Source: Paenalcaligenes sp035302345
GTDB lineage: Bacteria; Pseudomonadota; Gammaproteobacteria; Burkholderiales; Burkholderiaceae_B
Length of the DNA stretch: 37,187 nt
Direction: 5' to 3'
Assembly: GCA_035302345.1 (NCBI GenBank)
Contig: DATGSS010000047.1
Span: 1 to 37,187, forward strand
Shown here: positions 1 through 7,668 of the stretch, piece after piece
Layout: every line of letters starts with the position of its first letter
How positions within the stretch are numbered: position 1 is the first letter of the stretch
Made by a program: the position numbers and the translations under genes
Notes under the pieces: generated by a model
Told to the model about the DNA's origin: nothing
The model's database searches: none
The model's input: only the letters and a program-made list of their open reading frames with translations

Positions 1-182
1 GGAACAGCAATCGTCCCGATTGGATCAATATGACGAAGCGGATTTAAGCTAATACGCCCAGCTAAATAAGCAGTGGGATCACCCAAGTGACGAGCCACAT
101 ACCCATGCGCAGCCTCATGTAGAGTAATCGCAAAAAGAACCGGCAACGCCAGTACGGTGATAGTTTGTATGATGGAATCCAT
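1..182 (-). CDS. Site-2 protease (M50 family) membrane metalloprotease, N-terminal part, cut by window edge
   Basis: The reverse strand reads from an ATG at 182 to the window edge, giving about 60 residues. They form a hydrophobic first helix (about residues 4-21) that carries the zinc motif HEAAH at residues 22-26, followed by NPLRHIDPIGTI, which is typical of the compact bacterial site-2 protease relatives that cut substrates within the membrane. A stop codon lies six codons upstream in the same frame, so ATG 182 is the only good start; no Shine-Dalgarno sequence precedes it. It lies downstream of the YciO-like gene on the same strand, but a probable terminator separates them. The rest of the protein, including the second metal-binding motif, lies outside the window. 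The family is confident; the substrate is unknown. Confidence 0.85.
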   Translation of the reverse strand, partial: MDSIIQTITVLALPVLFAITLHEAAHGYVARHLGDPTAYLAGRISLNPLRHIDPIGTIAV

Positions 183-206
183 GCAAATGCGTAAGAATCA
201 GACAAT

Positions 207-260
207 AAAAAACCCAAGGAGCTCACTAAGAAAAACAAGCATCAACGGCAGTGAGCCCTT
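207..260 (-). terminator. Probable Rho-independent terminator after the YciO-like gene
   Basis: Read on the minus strand, arms GCTCACT and AGTGAGC pair perfectly, extended by AAGG/CCTT, around a loop of about 20 bases, followed by GGG and six T. It lies between the stop of the YciO-like gene and the start of the M50 protease gene. Only about 24 bases separate the T-run from the next start codon, so it could also act as an attenuator for that gene. Confidence 0.55.
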
Positions 261-302
261 GAGTGTATGGTTTTAAATAGTAATTAGTCAGAGACTACAA
301 GT

Positions 303-929
303 CTACTCCAAACCAATCTTTTGTGGATCTCCCTGGCCTTGACGCAGCACAGCGGGCACGTCAGTAGTTAAATCAATCACAGTGGTAGGCTCCCAAGGAC
401 ATGGCCCACCGTCGATCACAGCCGCAACACGACCCTTGTAGCGCTCGGCAATACGTTGTGCATCGTTTAAAGGATCCTCCTCACCCTCGGGTATTAACGT
501 AGTCGAAAGCAAATTAGTTTCTGCATGTTCAATGAGAGATTGCAGAATAGGGTTTTGCGGTACTCGAATACCAATAGTTTTTTTAGCAGTATGCGATACT
601 CGCCGTGGCACCTGTTTAGTAGCCTCTAGAATAAAAGTCCAAGGACCAGGAGTCGCTAATTTGAGCAATCGGTACTGTACATTATCGACCTTGGCAAAAT
701 GACTGATTTCTGCCAAATCTCGACAAAGTAAAGTCAGATTGTGGCGCTCGTCCAGACCCCGTAAACGACGTAACGCCTCAGCAGCAGCACGATCATCAAG
801 ACGGGCAACCAGTGCATAGCTAGAATCCGTCGGAGTGGCGACTACCTTGCCTTCTGCGATCATCTGAGCGGCCTGTGAAATTAAACGCGGTTGCGGGTTT
901 TCAGGGTGCACAACAAATAACTGCGTCAT
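303..929 (-). CDS. YciO/YrdC/Sua5-family protein (threonylcarbamoyl-AMP synthase-like fold)
   Basis: The 208-residue protein consists of a single YrdC-like domain. The motif PTDSSYAL at residues 33-40 and the segment RLRGLDERHNLTLLCRDL match the short YciO branch, whose usual length is about 206 residues, rather than TsaC or the longer Sua5. Sua5/TsaC proteins use threonine, bicarbonate and ATP to make the precursor of the t6A tRNA modification; whether YciO-type members do this is not settled, so the role here is inferred from fold only. The start is well supported by the Shine-Dalgarno sequence AAGGAG about seven bases before the ATG. It is divergent from tRNA-His and is followed by a terminator-like hairpin. 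Confidence 0.85.
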   Translation of the reverse strand: MTQLFVVHPENPQPRLISQAAQMIAEGKVVATPTDSSYALVARLDDRAAAEALRRLRGLDERHNLTLLCRDLAEISHFAKVDNVQYRLLKLATPGPWTFILEATKQVPRRVSHTAKKTIGIRVPQNPILQSLIEHAETNLLSTTLIPEGEEDPLNDAQRIAERYKGRVAAVIDGGPCPWEPTTVIDLTTDVPAVLRQGQGDPQKIGLE

Positions 930-1047
930 AATTGCTCCTTTATTCGTGGTAATCAGAGAGCGAACTTCTGTACTTGTAGCTTAGCAAAAACAAAGGGGAT
1001 GCATGGCTTTTTATTTTGTGCTATAGTTACTTTTTTACGCAGTAGAG

Positions 1048-1123
1048 GTGGCTGTAGCTCAGTTGGTAGAGCCCCGGATTGTGATTCCGGTTGTCGTGGG
1101 TTCGAGTCCCATCAGTCACCCCA
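1048..1123 (+). tRNA. tRNA-His (GTG anticodon)
   Basis: A complete cloverleaf is visible. The acceptor stem GTGGCTG pairs with CAGTCAC (one G-U pair), the anticodon stem is CCGGA/TCCGG around loop TTGTGAT with anticodon GTG, the T arm contains GGTTCGAGTCC, and CCA is encoded. A G at 1047 opposite the discriminator C at 1120 could supply the extra G-1 typical of tRNA-His. A -10-like TATAGT lies at 1022-1027, but the -35 is poor. Confidence 0.97.
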
Positions 1124-1127
1124 AATT

Positions 1128-1157
1128 ATCCTTCGCTATAGCGAGGGATTTTTTTTT
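1128..1157 (+). terminator. Rho-independent terminator of tRNA-His
   Basis: Arms TCCTTCGC and GCGAGGGA pair (one G-U) around loop TATA and are followed directly by a run of about nine T, four bases after the tRNA 3' end. Confidence 0.9.
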
Positions 1158-1159
1158 GC

Positions 1160-1428
1160 CCGAAATCTATAAACAACTAGCACGTATAAAATACAACACC
1201 CATATCCCCACACCCGAGACAAAAAATCACCCCCAAGACTGCCCACTCAAACTACCCACTCAAAACCCAGGGGTGCAATTCACAGAGCAGCCTATAACTG
1301 GCAGACAGCAAAGCAATCAAACAAAGACATGCAAGAACCCCCAAATGGGCACACACTGTAAAAAAATTAGCCAACGGTGCTAAACTCTAGGTCTTAACAA
1401 GGCCAAAAGGCCACCCAAACCTTTTATA
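1160..1428 (+). other. Gene-free gap upstream of cardiolipin synthase
   Basis: About 270 bases with no supported gene. The plus strand is rich in A and C with few G. An open frame through it begins inside tRNA-His and has no resemblance to a protein. A -10-like TATAGT at 1425-1430 may serve the downstream gene. Confidence 0.6.
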
Positions 1429-2928
1429 GTGACCTTTTTACATCGTATGCACCTAGATCTGCCTGAACTTCATCGACTTCTCCAAGGTTTTTTCAGCGAA
1501 TACTGGCCACACATAGCTGCTGTTTTGGGTCTTTTAATGGGTGTCACTGCGGCAATCCACGCAGCCATGTCTAAAAACGATGTACGTGCCGCTATTAGTT
1601 GGGTCGGGGTCATTATCATGTCTCCGCTGCTCGGTCCCATCCTGTACTTTGTAGCCGGTATCAACCGAATTAGAAAAAGCCAAATCTCAGAAGAGCGCGA
1701 CAAGCAGCTAAAGTCCTTTAGCAACTATCAATCACCACCGATTTCAGATCTGGCCCATCATATGGGCGAACAATTCGAACCTCTACATATTTTGGGCGAC
1801 AGGATCAGCCATTTCCAGCTGCGCGCAGGCAATCGTATCGAAATGCTCAATGGCGGTGATGAGGCTTATCCGCGCATGCTGCAGGCTATCGAAAACGCGC
1901 AAAAAACCATCGCGCTACAGACCTACATTTTTGATAATGACCGCATGGGCAGGCAGTTTGTGGATGCGCTCAAGCGTGCCAAAGAGCGTGGTGTGGTCAT
2001 CAAAGTGCTCATTGATGCAGTGGGTTCACGTTATTCACGTCCCCCCAGTATTCGTTTACTTAGAAAGCATAAGATTCGTAGCGCTTTATTTATGACGAAT
2101 CCATTTGGGATCAGAATGCCTTATGCAAATCTACGCAGCCACCGCAAGGTGCTCATCGTTGATGGTAATAAAGGCTTTACGGGGGGCATGAATATTCGTG
2201 AAGGTTTTTGCAGTGAATTCACCAACAACAAACCAGACCAAGATACGCACTTTAAAGTACAAGGCCCCATCGTGGCGCAAATCTTGTCTGCCTTTGCTCA
2301 CGATTGGGAATTCACCACCAAAGAAGAGCTGGATTACAACCTATGGTTTGATGTTGACCTGGGCAATGCCCCCGAACCTCATGTACCAGCTCGTTGTATT
2401 CGTTCGGGTCCTGATCGCTTTTTGGCCAGTACGCACAATATGCTTTTGGGTGCCATCGCTGTTGCCAAGCGCCACATACGCATACAATCACCCTATTTCA
2501 TCCCTGATTTAGTTCTTATTGGTGCTTTGAATACGGCCGCACGTAGAGGGGTGCAGGTAGATATCGTTATCCCCAAGAAAAACAACCTAAAGCTCGTTGA
2601 CTATGCGATGACCGCCCAGCTAGATCAAATCATCTGCAGCGGTTGCCGAGTGTGGCATGCTACGGGGAATTTTAATCACTCTAAATTACTAACTATTGAC
2701 GGCGCCTGGAGTTACGTGGGCTCGTCCAATATGGACGCGCGTAGCCTGCGTTTGAATTTTGAACTTGATATAGAAGTCTATAGCCACAGCCTGGCCAAAG
2801 AAATAGAAAATAAAATAGACAGGGAAATTGAAACAGCCGAACCAGTCACACTAGAGAATCTAGAAAAAATCCCCTTTAGAAAGAAACTGCGTAACCGCAT
2901 TATTTGGCTGGCGAGCCCATACCTATAA
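1429..2928 (+). CDS. cls: Cardiolipin synthase (phospholipase D superfamily)
   Basis: The protein of about 499 residues condenses two phosphatidylglycerols to cardiolipin and glycerol at the inner membrane. Two membrane segments (about residues 28-48 and 57-77) precede two PLD domains with complete HxKx4D motifs: H238-K240-D245 in HRKVLIVDG and H417-K419-D424 in HSKLLTIDG, each followed by the usual Gly-Gly or Gly-Ser-Ser-Asn pattern. Length and layout match bacterial Cls. The start is uncertain: the frame opens with GTG 1429, but ATG 1447 is a good alternative and neither has a Shine-Dalgarno sequence; a TATAGT at 1425-1430 would give a very short leader for ATG 1447. It stands alone, convergent with tRNA-Arg. 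The family is sure; the exact phospholipid substrate is inferred. Confidence 0.93.
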   Translation: MTFLHRMHLDLPELHRLLQGFFSEYWPHIAAVLGLLMGVTAAIHAAMSKNDVRAAISWVGVIIMSPLLGPILYFVAGINRIRKSQISEERDKQLKSFSNYQSPPISDLAHHMGEQFEPLHILGDRISHFQLRAGNRIEMLNGGDEAYPRMLQAIENAQKTIALQTYIFDNDRMGRQFVDALKRAKERGVVIKVLIDAVGSRYSRPPSIRLLRKHKIRSALFMTNPFGIRMPYANLRSHRKVLIVDGNKGFTGGMNIREGFCSEFTNNKPDQDTHFKVQGPIVAQILSAFAHDWEFTTKEELDYNLWFDVDLGNAPEPHVPARCIRSGPDRFLASTHNMLLGAIAVAKRHIRIQSPYFIPDLVLIGALNTAARRGVQVDIVIPKKNNLKLVDYAMTAQLDQIICSGCRVWHATGNFNHSKLLTIDGAWSYVGSSNMDARSLRLNFELDIEVYSHSLAKEIENKIDREIETAEPVTLENLEKIPFRKKLRNRIIWLASPYL

Positions 2929-2942
2929 GACAGGCTAGGCGG

Positions 2943-3019
2943 TGGCGTGCCCGGCAGGATTCGAACCTGCGACCGACTGCTTAGAAGGCAGTTGCTCTAT
3001 CCAGCTGAGCTACGGGCAC
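2943..3019 (-). tRNA. tRNA-Arg (TCT anticodon)
   Basis: On the minus strand, acceptor stem GTGCCCG pairs with CGGGCAC, the anticodon stem ACTGC/GCAGT encloses CTTCTAA with anticodon TCT (reads AGA), the T arm contains GGTTCGAATCC, and CCA is encoded at the 3' end. It is 77 bases long and convergent with the cardiolipin synthase gene. Confidence 0.97.
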
Positions 3020-3038
3020 TAATAAAAAGTAAGCAACC

Positions 3039-3050
3039 ATTATATACCAT
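3039..3050 (-). promoter_or_regulatory. Probable -10 region of the tRNA-Arg promoter
   Basis: The minus strand contains TGGTATATAAT, a perfect TATAAT (3044-3039) about 20 bases before the tRNA 5' end. No good -35 hexamer is visible 16-18 bases upstream. Confidence 0.5.
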
Positions 3051-3128
3051 ATATAGCTGCGATTGCTAGCATCTGTGGCTGAAATACTGCCAGCCAGCCT
3101 ACGTCATCGCCAGCTACAGCCTTGTCGC

Positions 3129-3857
3129 TTACCAATAAATCTTGCGCCGCCTATCCTCTAGTTTGGTGGCTGCCTTTTGATAAAAACGCAACAGATGGTT
3201 TGAACGGATGATACTCACACGCGGTAAAGCCAGAATATTGTCATCAGCCCGGGCTAACCCTTTGTGGGTGGCCACAGCCCACTGATAGCCTGCCTGTTTG
3301 ACAGAGTCTATCGCCTGCGCATCGATATCCCCATAGGGATAACAAAACGAATCCACGGGTACGCCCAATAATTGCTCAAGGTAATCCTTGGAACGGCTCA
3401 ATTCATCCTGCTGCTCTTTAACACTGGCCTGAGATAGATAGACGTGATTACAAGTATGGGACCCTATTTCAAAGCCCTCGTTGTGCCATTGTCGAATCTG
3501 TGCATCAGTCATCAACTGTGCTGGTAGTTTACTTTTAGGCAGCATCCAACGGTTTACATCACCTACCCTATCCGTCACGATAAAGTTGGTCGCGCTAAAG
3601 CCTAGCGTTTTTAATATTGGGCGGGCATTTTCGAATACGTTTTCATAACCGTCATCAAAAGTCAGTACCACCACCTTGCCCTGCTTTTCACCGCGGATAT
3701 AGGGAATACCCTCTTTTAATGAAACCACACGATAACCCAAACGACTGAGTAAAATCATCTGGTTAGCAAAACGTCTAGGGTGCACCGTCGCACCCCGTAG
3801 ATAAGAACCTCGGGCGGGCGGAATCCCAATCTGGTGATACATCAAAATAGGGACCAT
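3129..3857 (-). CDS. Polysaccharide deacetylase (NodB-homology domain)
   Basis: The 242-residue protein is almost entirely a NodB-type deacetylase domain. It has the metal and catalytic motif TFDDG at residues 66-70, the zinc-binding pair H134 and H138 in SHTCNH, and the groove motif CYPYGD at 172-177. Such enzymes remove acetyl groups from N-acetylated sugars in peptidoglycan, chitin-like polymers, exopolysaccharide or lipid-linked sugars. There is no signal peptide or membrane segment, so a cytoplasmic or membrane-peripheral role, for example on a lipid-linked glycan, is possible. The ATG at 3857 is preceded by AAAGGAAG; another ATG seven bases upstream is out of frame. It has no glycan genes beside it, so the substrate cannot be told from context. 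Confidence 0.88.
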   Translation of the reverse strand: MVPILMYHQIGIPPARGSYLRGATVHPRRFANQMILLSRLGYRVVSLKEGIPYIRGEKQGKVVVLTFDDGYENVFENARPILKTLGFSATNFIVTDRVGDVNRWMLPKSKLPAQLMTDAQIRQWHNEGFEIGSHTCNHVYLSQASVKEQQDELSRSKDYLEQLLGVPVDSFCYPYGDIDAQAIDSVKQAGYQWAVATHKGLARADDNILALPRVSIIRSNHLLRFYQKAATKLEDRRRKIYW

Positions 3858-3934
3858 AGCGCATACTTCCTTTTAGAAAAGCCACATAAAAACTAACTAA
3901 ACCATCGATTCTAAATGCATGCTTGGGTTAGGGC

Positions 3935-3963
3935 TTGCATTTTTCTTAGACCCTGCCTATAAT
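3935..3963 (+). promoter_or_regulatory. Sigma-70 promoter of tRNA-Pro
   Basis: TTGCAT at 3935-3940 and a perfect TATAAT at 3958-3963 are separated by 17 bases, and the tRNA begins 10 bases downstream. This is one of the best-matched promoters in the window. Confidence 0.88.
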
Positions 3964-3973
3964 AATCTTTTTT

Positions 3974-4050
<77 letters not shown>

Positions 4051-4055
4051 TATTC

Positions 4056-4092
4056 AAAAGGCTTATGCAATTATTTTGCATAAGCCTTTTTT
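4056..4092. terminator. Bidirectional Rho-independent terminator between tRNA-Pro and the binding-protein gene
   Basis: Arms AAAAGGCTTATGCAA and TTGCATAAGCCTTTT pair perfectly over 15 bases around loop TTATT, with a T-run on the plus strand and a shorter one on the minus strand. It can end both convergent transcripts. Confidence 0.92.
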
Positions 4093-4106
4093 CATGGGCG
4101 CTGATA

Positions 4107-4832
4107 TTAGGGCGCTACTGTAGCTGCCGTTTGCTGGCTATTTTTTAATGCGGTCGCTACAAAGCCGCTGGATTTCATTTCGGCAATAAAGGTTTCTAAA
4201 TAGGCATGCGCCGTTTTGCGGCCTTTGGGGACAGCCATGGCCTGCTGGATACTAGTAAAGCTATCAGGCAGTACCCGATAGCCTGGGTGCGCGGCTGCAT
4301 AGGCCTCTAAGGGCTGTCGCACACCGGCTGCACAGTCGGCCTCGCCAGCGACAAACAAACGGATTGCATCGGGCGAAGTGGCACCGCGCACCAAAGTCGC
4401 ATGTTTTAGGTGACGTGATAAAAATAAATCATAGGCAGCCCCTTTGCCGACACCGATACGCATCCCTTCTCGGTCAAACTCGTCAACTGATTGCCAAGCG
4501 TCATCCTCATTGACCATATAGGTGCCCTCGATTAATACGTACGGGTCGGTAAACTCTATGGCCTCGGCGCGCCGAGGGTCAACTGCCATAAAAGCCAAGT
4601 CCCAAACGCCATCAGAAACGGCATCAAAGACTTTACCTGCTGCATCAAAACTCAAAAAACGGAGTTCTAAACCTAAGCGTTTGGCCAACTCACGCGCTAG
4701 ATCTGCAGAAACACCCTGAGGTTCGGGAGAATCAGGGTGTCGCTGTGCTAATACCGGATTGCCATAATTGATGGCCACGCGTAACACACCTGTGGGTGCT
4801 AGATCAGTAATCACATTTTGGATATTGCTCAT
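4107..4832 (-). CDS. Solute-binding-protein-like domain protein (SBP_bac_3 type) without signal peptide
   Basis: The 241-residue protein has the fold signature of polar amino-acid ABC binding proteins: GVLRVAINYGNP near the N-terminus, GVSADLARELAKRLG, the ligand-binding pattern AVDPRRAEAIEFTDPY, and a second lobe with GATSPDAIRLFVAGEADC. Members that feed importers carry a signal peptide; here the domain begins about ten residues from the start with no hydrophobic leader, so the product is probably cytoplasmic. The start is fixed by AGGAG seven bases before the ATG. No permease or ATPase for amino acids is near; pstB ends 134 bases upstream on the same strand. It could be a ligand sensor, a scavenging binder or an enzyme-like relative. 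The fold is confident, the function unknown. Confidence 0.82.
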   Translation of the reverse strand: MSNIQNVITDLAPTGVLRVAINYGNPVLAQRHPDSPEPQGVSADLARELAKRLGLELRFLSFDAAGKVFDAVSDGVWDLAFMAVDPRRAEAIEFTDPYVLIEGTYMVNEDDAWQSVDEFDREGMRIGVGKGAAYDLFLSRHLKHATLVRGATSPDAIRLFVAGEADCAAGVRQPLEAYAAAHPGYRVLPDSFTSIQQAMAVPKGRKTAHAYLETFIAEMKSSGFVATALKNSQQTAATVAP

Positions 4833-4966
4833 GCACTGCTCCTGTATTTTCTGTGTTATCAGTATTTTTTAATTGGCAATGAATGCTTGTACGAAATACC
4901 CCTATGATACATTCATTTGCGCTTATTCACTGTGCATGCAGCCGAAGTTAGGTCATGGTCTGTTGC

Positions 4967-5773
4967 TTAGCCAAAACGACCTGTAATGTATTCCTCGGTT
5001 TCTTTGCGCCCCGGATTCACAAAGATTTGATCTGTTTTACCAAACTCGATGAGTTCTCCCATATACATATAGGCTGTATAGTCCGAGCAACGCGCTGCTT
5101 GTTGCATGTTATGGGTCACAATGACAACGGTATAGTCGCTTTTGAGCTCGGCGATCAGCTCTTCTATTTTAGCGGTTGAAATAGGGTCAAGAGCAGAGCA
5201 AGGCTCATCTAATAAAAGCACCTCGGGTTTGATGGCAATCCCTCTAGCAATGCATAAACGTTGCTGCTGCCCCCCGGATAGCCCATTGCCACTTTGATGT
5301 AACTTGTCTTTGACCTCGTTCCACAAAGCCGCTTTGGTCAGCGCCCATTCCACGCGTTCATCCATTTCGCCTTTGCTTAGACGCTCGAACAAGCGTACGC
5401 CAAAAGCAATATTGTCATAAATGCTCATGGGAAAAGGAGTTGGTTTTTGAAATACCATCCCTACCTTGGCTCGAATCAAGGAAATGTCCAATTTCGAGGT
5501 CAACAGGTCTTCGCCGTCCAGTAGTATTTGTCCCTCGGCACGCTGTCCTGGATAAAGCTCGAACATACGATTTAATGTTCGCAATAATGTGGACTTACCG
5601 CATCCCGATGGACCAATGAATGCAGTGACCTTATTTTCTTTAACAAACATATTAATGTTTTTGAGCGCGTGAAAGTGGCCATAATAAAAATTAAGATCTT
5701 TGACCTCTATTTTTATATTAGCTGCATCCTGTCGTTGACCCGAGGCAGGTGTATTTTCAAATGAATAATTCAT
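4967..5773 (-). CDS. pstB: Phosphate ABC transporter ATP-binding protein PstB
   Basis: The ATPase of the high-affinity phosphate importer is 268 residues long, as usual for PstB. Visible motifs are Walker A GPSGCGKST (54-62), Q-loop MVFQKPTPFPMSIYDNI (106-122), whose PTPFPMSI segment is typical of PstB, signature LSGGQQQR (165-172), Walker B VLLLDEP (185-191) and switch H221. It is the last gene of pstSCAB. The next gene on the strand is not phoU, which commonly follows pstB in proteobacteria, so the PhoR signalling partner must lie elsewhere or be missing. Confidence 0.98.
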   Translation of the reverse strand: MNYSFENTPASGQRQDAANIKIEVKDLNFYYGHFHALKNINMFVKENKVTAFIGPSGCGKSTLLRTLNRMFELYPGQRAEGQILLDGEDLLTSKLDISLIRAKVGMVFQKPTPFPMSIYDNIAFGVRLFERLSKGEMDERVEWALTKAALWNEVKDKLHQSGNGLSGGQQQRLCIARGIAIKPEVLLLDEPCSALDPISTAKIEELIAELKSDYTVVIVTHNMQQAARCSDYTAYMYMGELIEFGKTDQIFVNPGRKETEEYITGRFG

Positions 5774-5820
5774 TTTTTGCCCTAAAAAAACTTGGTATGG
5801 GTATTAACCTAATGCCGTAT

Positions 5821-6687
5821 TTATTTCTTTCTAAACCAAACACGCGCGAGAATATTTAACAACAGCACAAACAATGTAATCAGCGCGGCCCCTGCCCATG
5901 CAAGCTGGTTCCAGTCCTTGAACGGGCTGGCTGCAAATTGAAAAATAACCACTGGCAAATTGGCCATGGGCTCGTTCATATTCAAGGTTAAAAACTGGTT
6001 ATTTAAAGCCGTGAATAACAATGGTGCCGTTTCGCCCGCAATGCGCGCAATAGCGAGCAAAGCACCCGTGATAATGCCCGATCGTGCAGCCCGGTAACAA
6101 ATCATCGTCACGATACGCCATTGTGGGCAACCCAGGGCTGCCGCTGCTTCGCGTAAGCTATTGGGTACCAGTGTCAACATATTATCTGTCGAGCGCACAA
6201 CGACGGGGATAACAATGATGGCCAAAGCAAATGCACCAGCCCAGCCCGAATGATGCCCCACCTGAACCACATAAACGGTATAGATGAATAGCCCAATCAC
6301 AATCGAAGGTGCGGACAGTAAAACGTCATTCAAAAAGCGTGTGGTGGGTGCAAGCCATCCACGATTGCCGTATTCGGCCAGGTAGGTACCCGCCAAAATA
6401 CCTATAGGCGTGCCTACCAGGGTACCGACCCCGGACATCATCAAACTACCCAAAATGGCATTTAATAAGCCCCCTGCAGCGCCTGGTGGCGGGGTAGACT
6501 CAGTAAATAAGGTCCAAGACAGGGCCGCAGCCCCTTTGTACAACAAAGTCAAAATAATCCAAAACAACCAAAACAAGCCAAATAACACGGCCATTGCAGC
6601 AATGAATAGCATCACCTTGTTCAGCCGCTGCCGTCGTCGATAAATTGGATTGGTAAGTTGAATTGTGTGTGTTTGAGTTGTGCGCAT
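5821..6687 (-). CDS. pstA: Phosphate ABC transporter permease PstA
   Basis: One of the two membrane subunits of the phosphate importer, 288 residues. A basic N-terminus is followed by about six membrane segments, with the permease loop containing NSLREAAAALGCPQWR, the EAA motif that docks on PstB. It starts 12 bases after the end of pstC and is followed by pstB after 47 bases, so the genes are co-transcribed. No domain is missing compared with typical PstA proteins. Confidence 0.97.
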   Translation of the reverse strand: MRTTQTHTIQLTNPIYRRRQRLNKVMLFIAAMAVLFGLFWLFWIILTLLYKGAAALSWTLFTESTPPPGAAGGLLNAILGSLMMSGVGTLVGTPIGILAGTYLAEYGNRGWLAPTTRFLNDVLLSAPSIVIGLFIYTVYVVQVGHHSGWAGAFALAIIVIPVVVRSTDNMLTLVPNSLREAAAALGCPQWRIVTMICYRAARSGIITGALLAIARIAGETAPLLFTALNNQFLTLNMNEPMANLPVVIFQFAASPFKDWNQLAWAGAALITLFVLLLNILARVWFRKK

Positions 6688-6699
6688 GATTATTCCATT

Positions 6700-7650
6700 T
6701 TAAACCTTGAGGCCTTCTTGCTTGGCAAGACGCATGATCAAAAGCTTAGATAAGACCAACACAACCGCAGTAATCAAAAAGAGTAACAACCCTAGCTCAA
6801 GCAAAGCAGCTTTTTGTAAGCCCCCCGCCTCATTAAATTCATTGGCCAATGCAGAAGCAATGGAATTTGACGGTGAAAATAATGACGTGGGCAATTGAAA
6901 GGCATTACCTATCACAAAGGTCACTGCCATGGTTTCGCCTAATGCTCGGCCTAGGCCCAACATGATGCCACCAATCACCCCATTGCGAGTGAACGGTAGG
7001 ACAACCTTCCACAGCACCTCCCAGGTAGTACCGCCCAGCCCATAGGCTGATTCTTTGAGCATCGGGGGCACAGCCTCAAAAACATCACGCATTACCGCCG
7101 TGATAAAAGGCGTGATCATGATGGAGAGAATTAAACCTGCCGTGAATAAACCAATGCCAAAGGGAGGGCCAGAAAAAACAGCATTAAGAACAGGCACCCC
7201 AGAGAACCAGTCAATGAGGTAAGGCTGTACATAGCGCTGAAAAAGCGGCACAAAAACAAATAGCCCCCACATCCCATAAATAATGGAGGGGATGGCTGCG
7301 AGCATTTCAATAGCTATGCCCAAAGGACGCCGTAACCAAACAGGTGCCAGCTCGGTTAAAAACATGGCAATACCAAACGATGCAGGAACAGCAATCAGTA
7401 AAGCAATCAGCGATGTCAGCACAGTACCCACCATAGGCACCAACGCCCCATACTGATGATTAACTGGGTCCCATTCATTGGTCCACAAAAAGGATAGCCC
7501 AAAAGCTGAGATCGACTCTCGGCTTTCATATAGCAACGCCACAATGATTGCTAGTAACAATAGGAACACAAAAAAGGCAAATGCACGTGTGACGTTTTTA
7601 AAGAGAAAATCCAAAAAAACGTTTTGACTAGGCTTCATGTGCACCAACAT
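6700..7650 (-). CDS. pstC: Phosphate ABC transporter permease PstC
   Basis: The second membrane subunit, 316 residues, has about six membrane segments and the EAA-type docking loop PPMLKESAYGLGGTTWEV, followed by GGIMLGLGRALGETMAV, a stretch very typical of PstC. It begins 18 bases after pstS and ends 12 bases before pstA. Methionines at residues 1 and 5 are both possible starts. Confidence 0.97.
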   Translation of the reverse strand: MLVHMKPSQNVFLDFLFKNVTRAFAFFVFLLLLAIIVALLYESRESISAFGLSFLWTNEWDPVNHQYGALVPMVGTVLTSLIALLIAVPASFGIAMFLTELAPVWLRRPLGIAIEMLAAIPSIIYGMWGLFVFVPLFQRYVQPYLIDWFSGVPVLNAVFSGPPFGIGLFTAGLILSIMITPFITAVMRDVFEAVPPMLKESAYGLGGTTWEVLWKVVLPFTRNGVIGGIMLGLGRALGETMAVTFVIGNAFQLPTSLFSPSNSIASALANEFNEAGGLQKAALLELGLLLFLITAVVLVLSKLLIMRLAKQEGLKV

Positions 7651-7668
7651 TTGTATTTAAAGTTAATA

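Noticed and set aside
1048..1383. Open frame of 111 codons starting inside tRNA-His
   Set aside because: It begins in the tRNA, runs through the terminator, has no ribosome-binding site and a composition unlike a protein.
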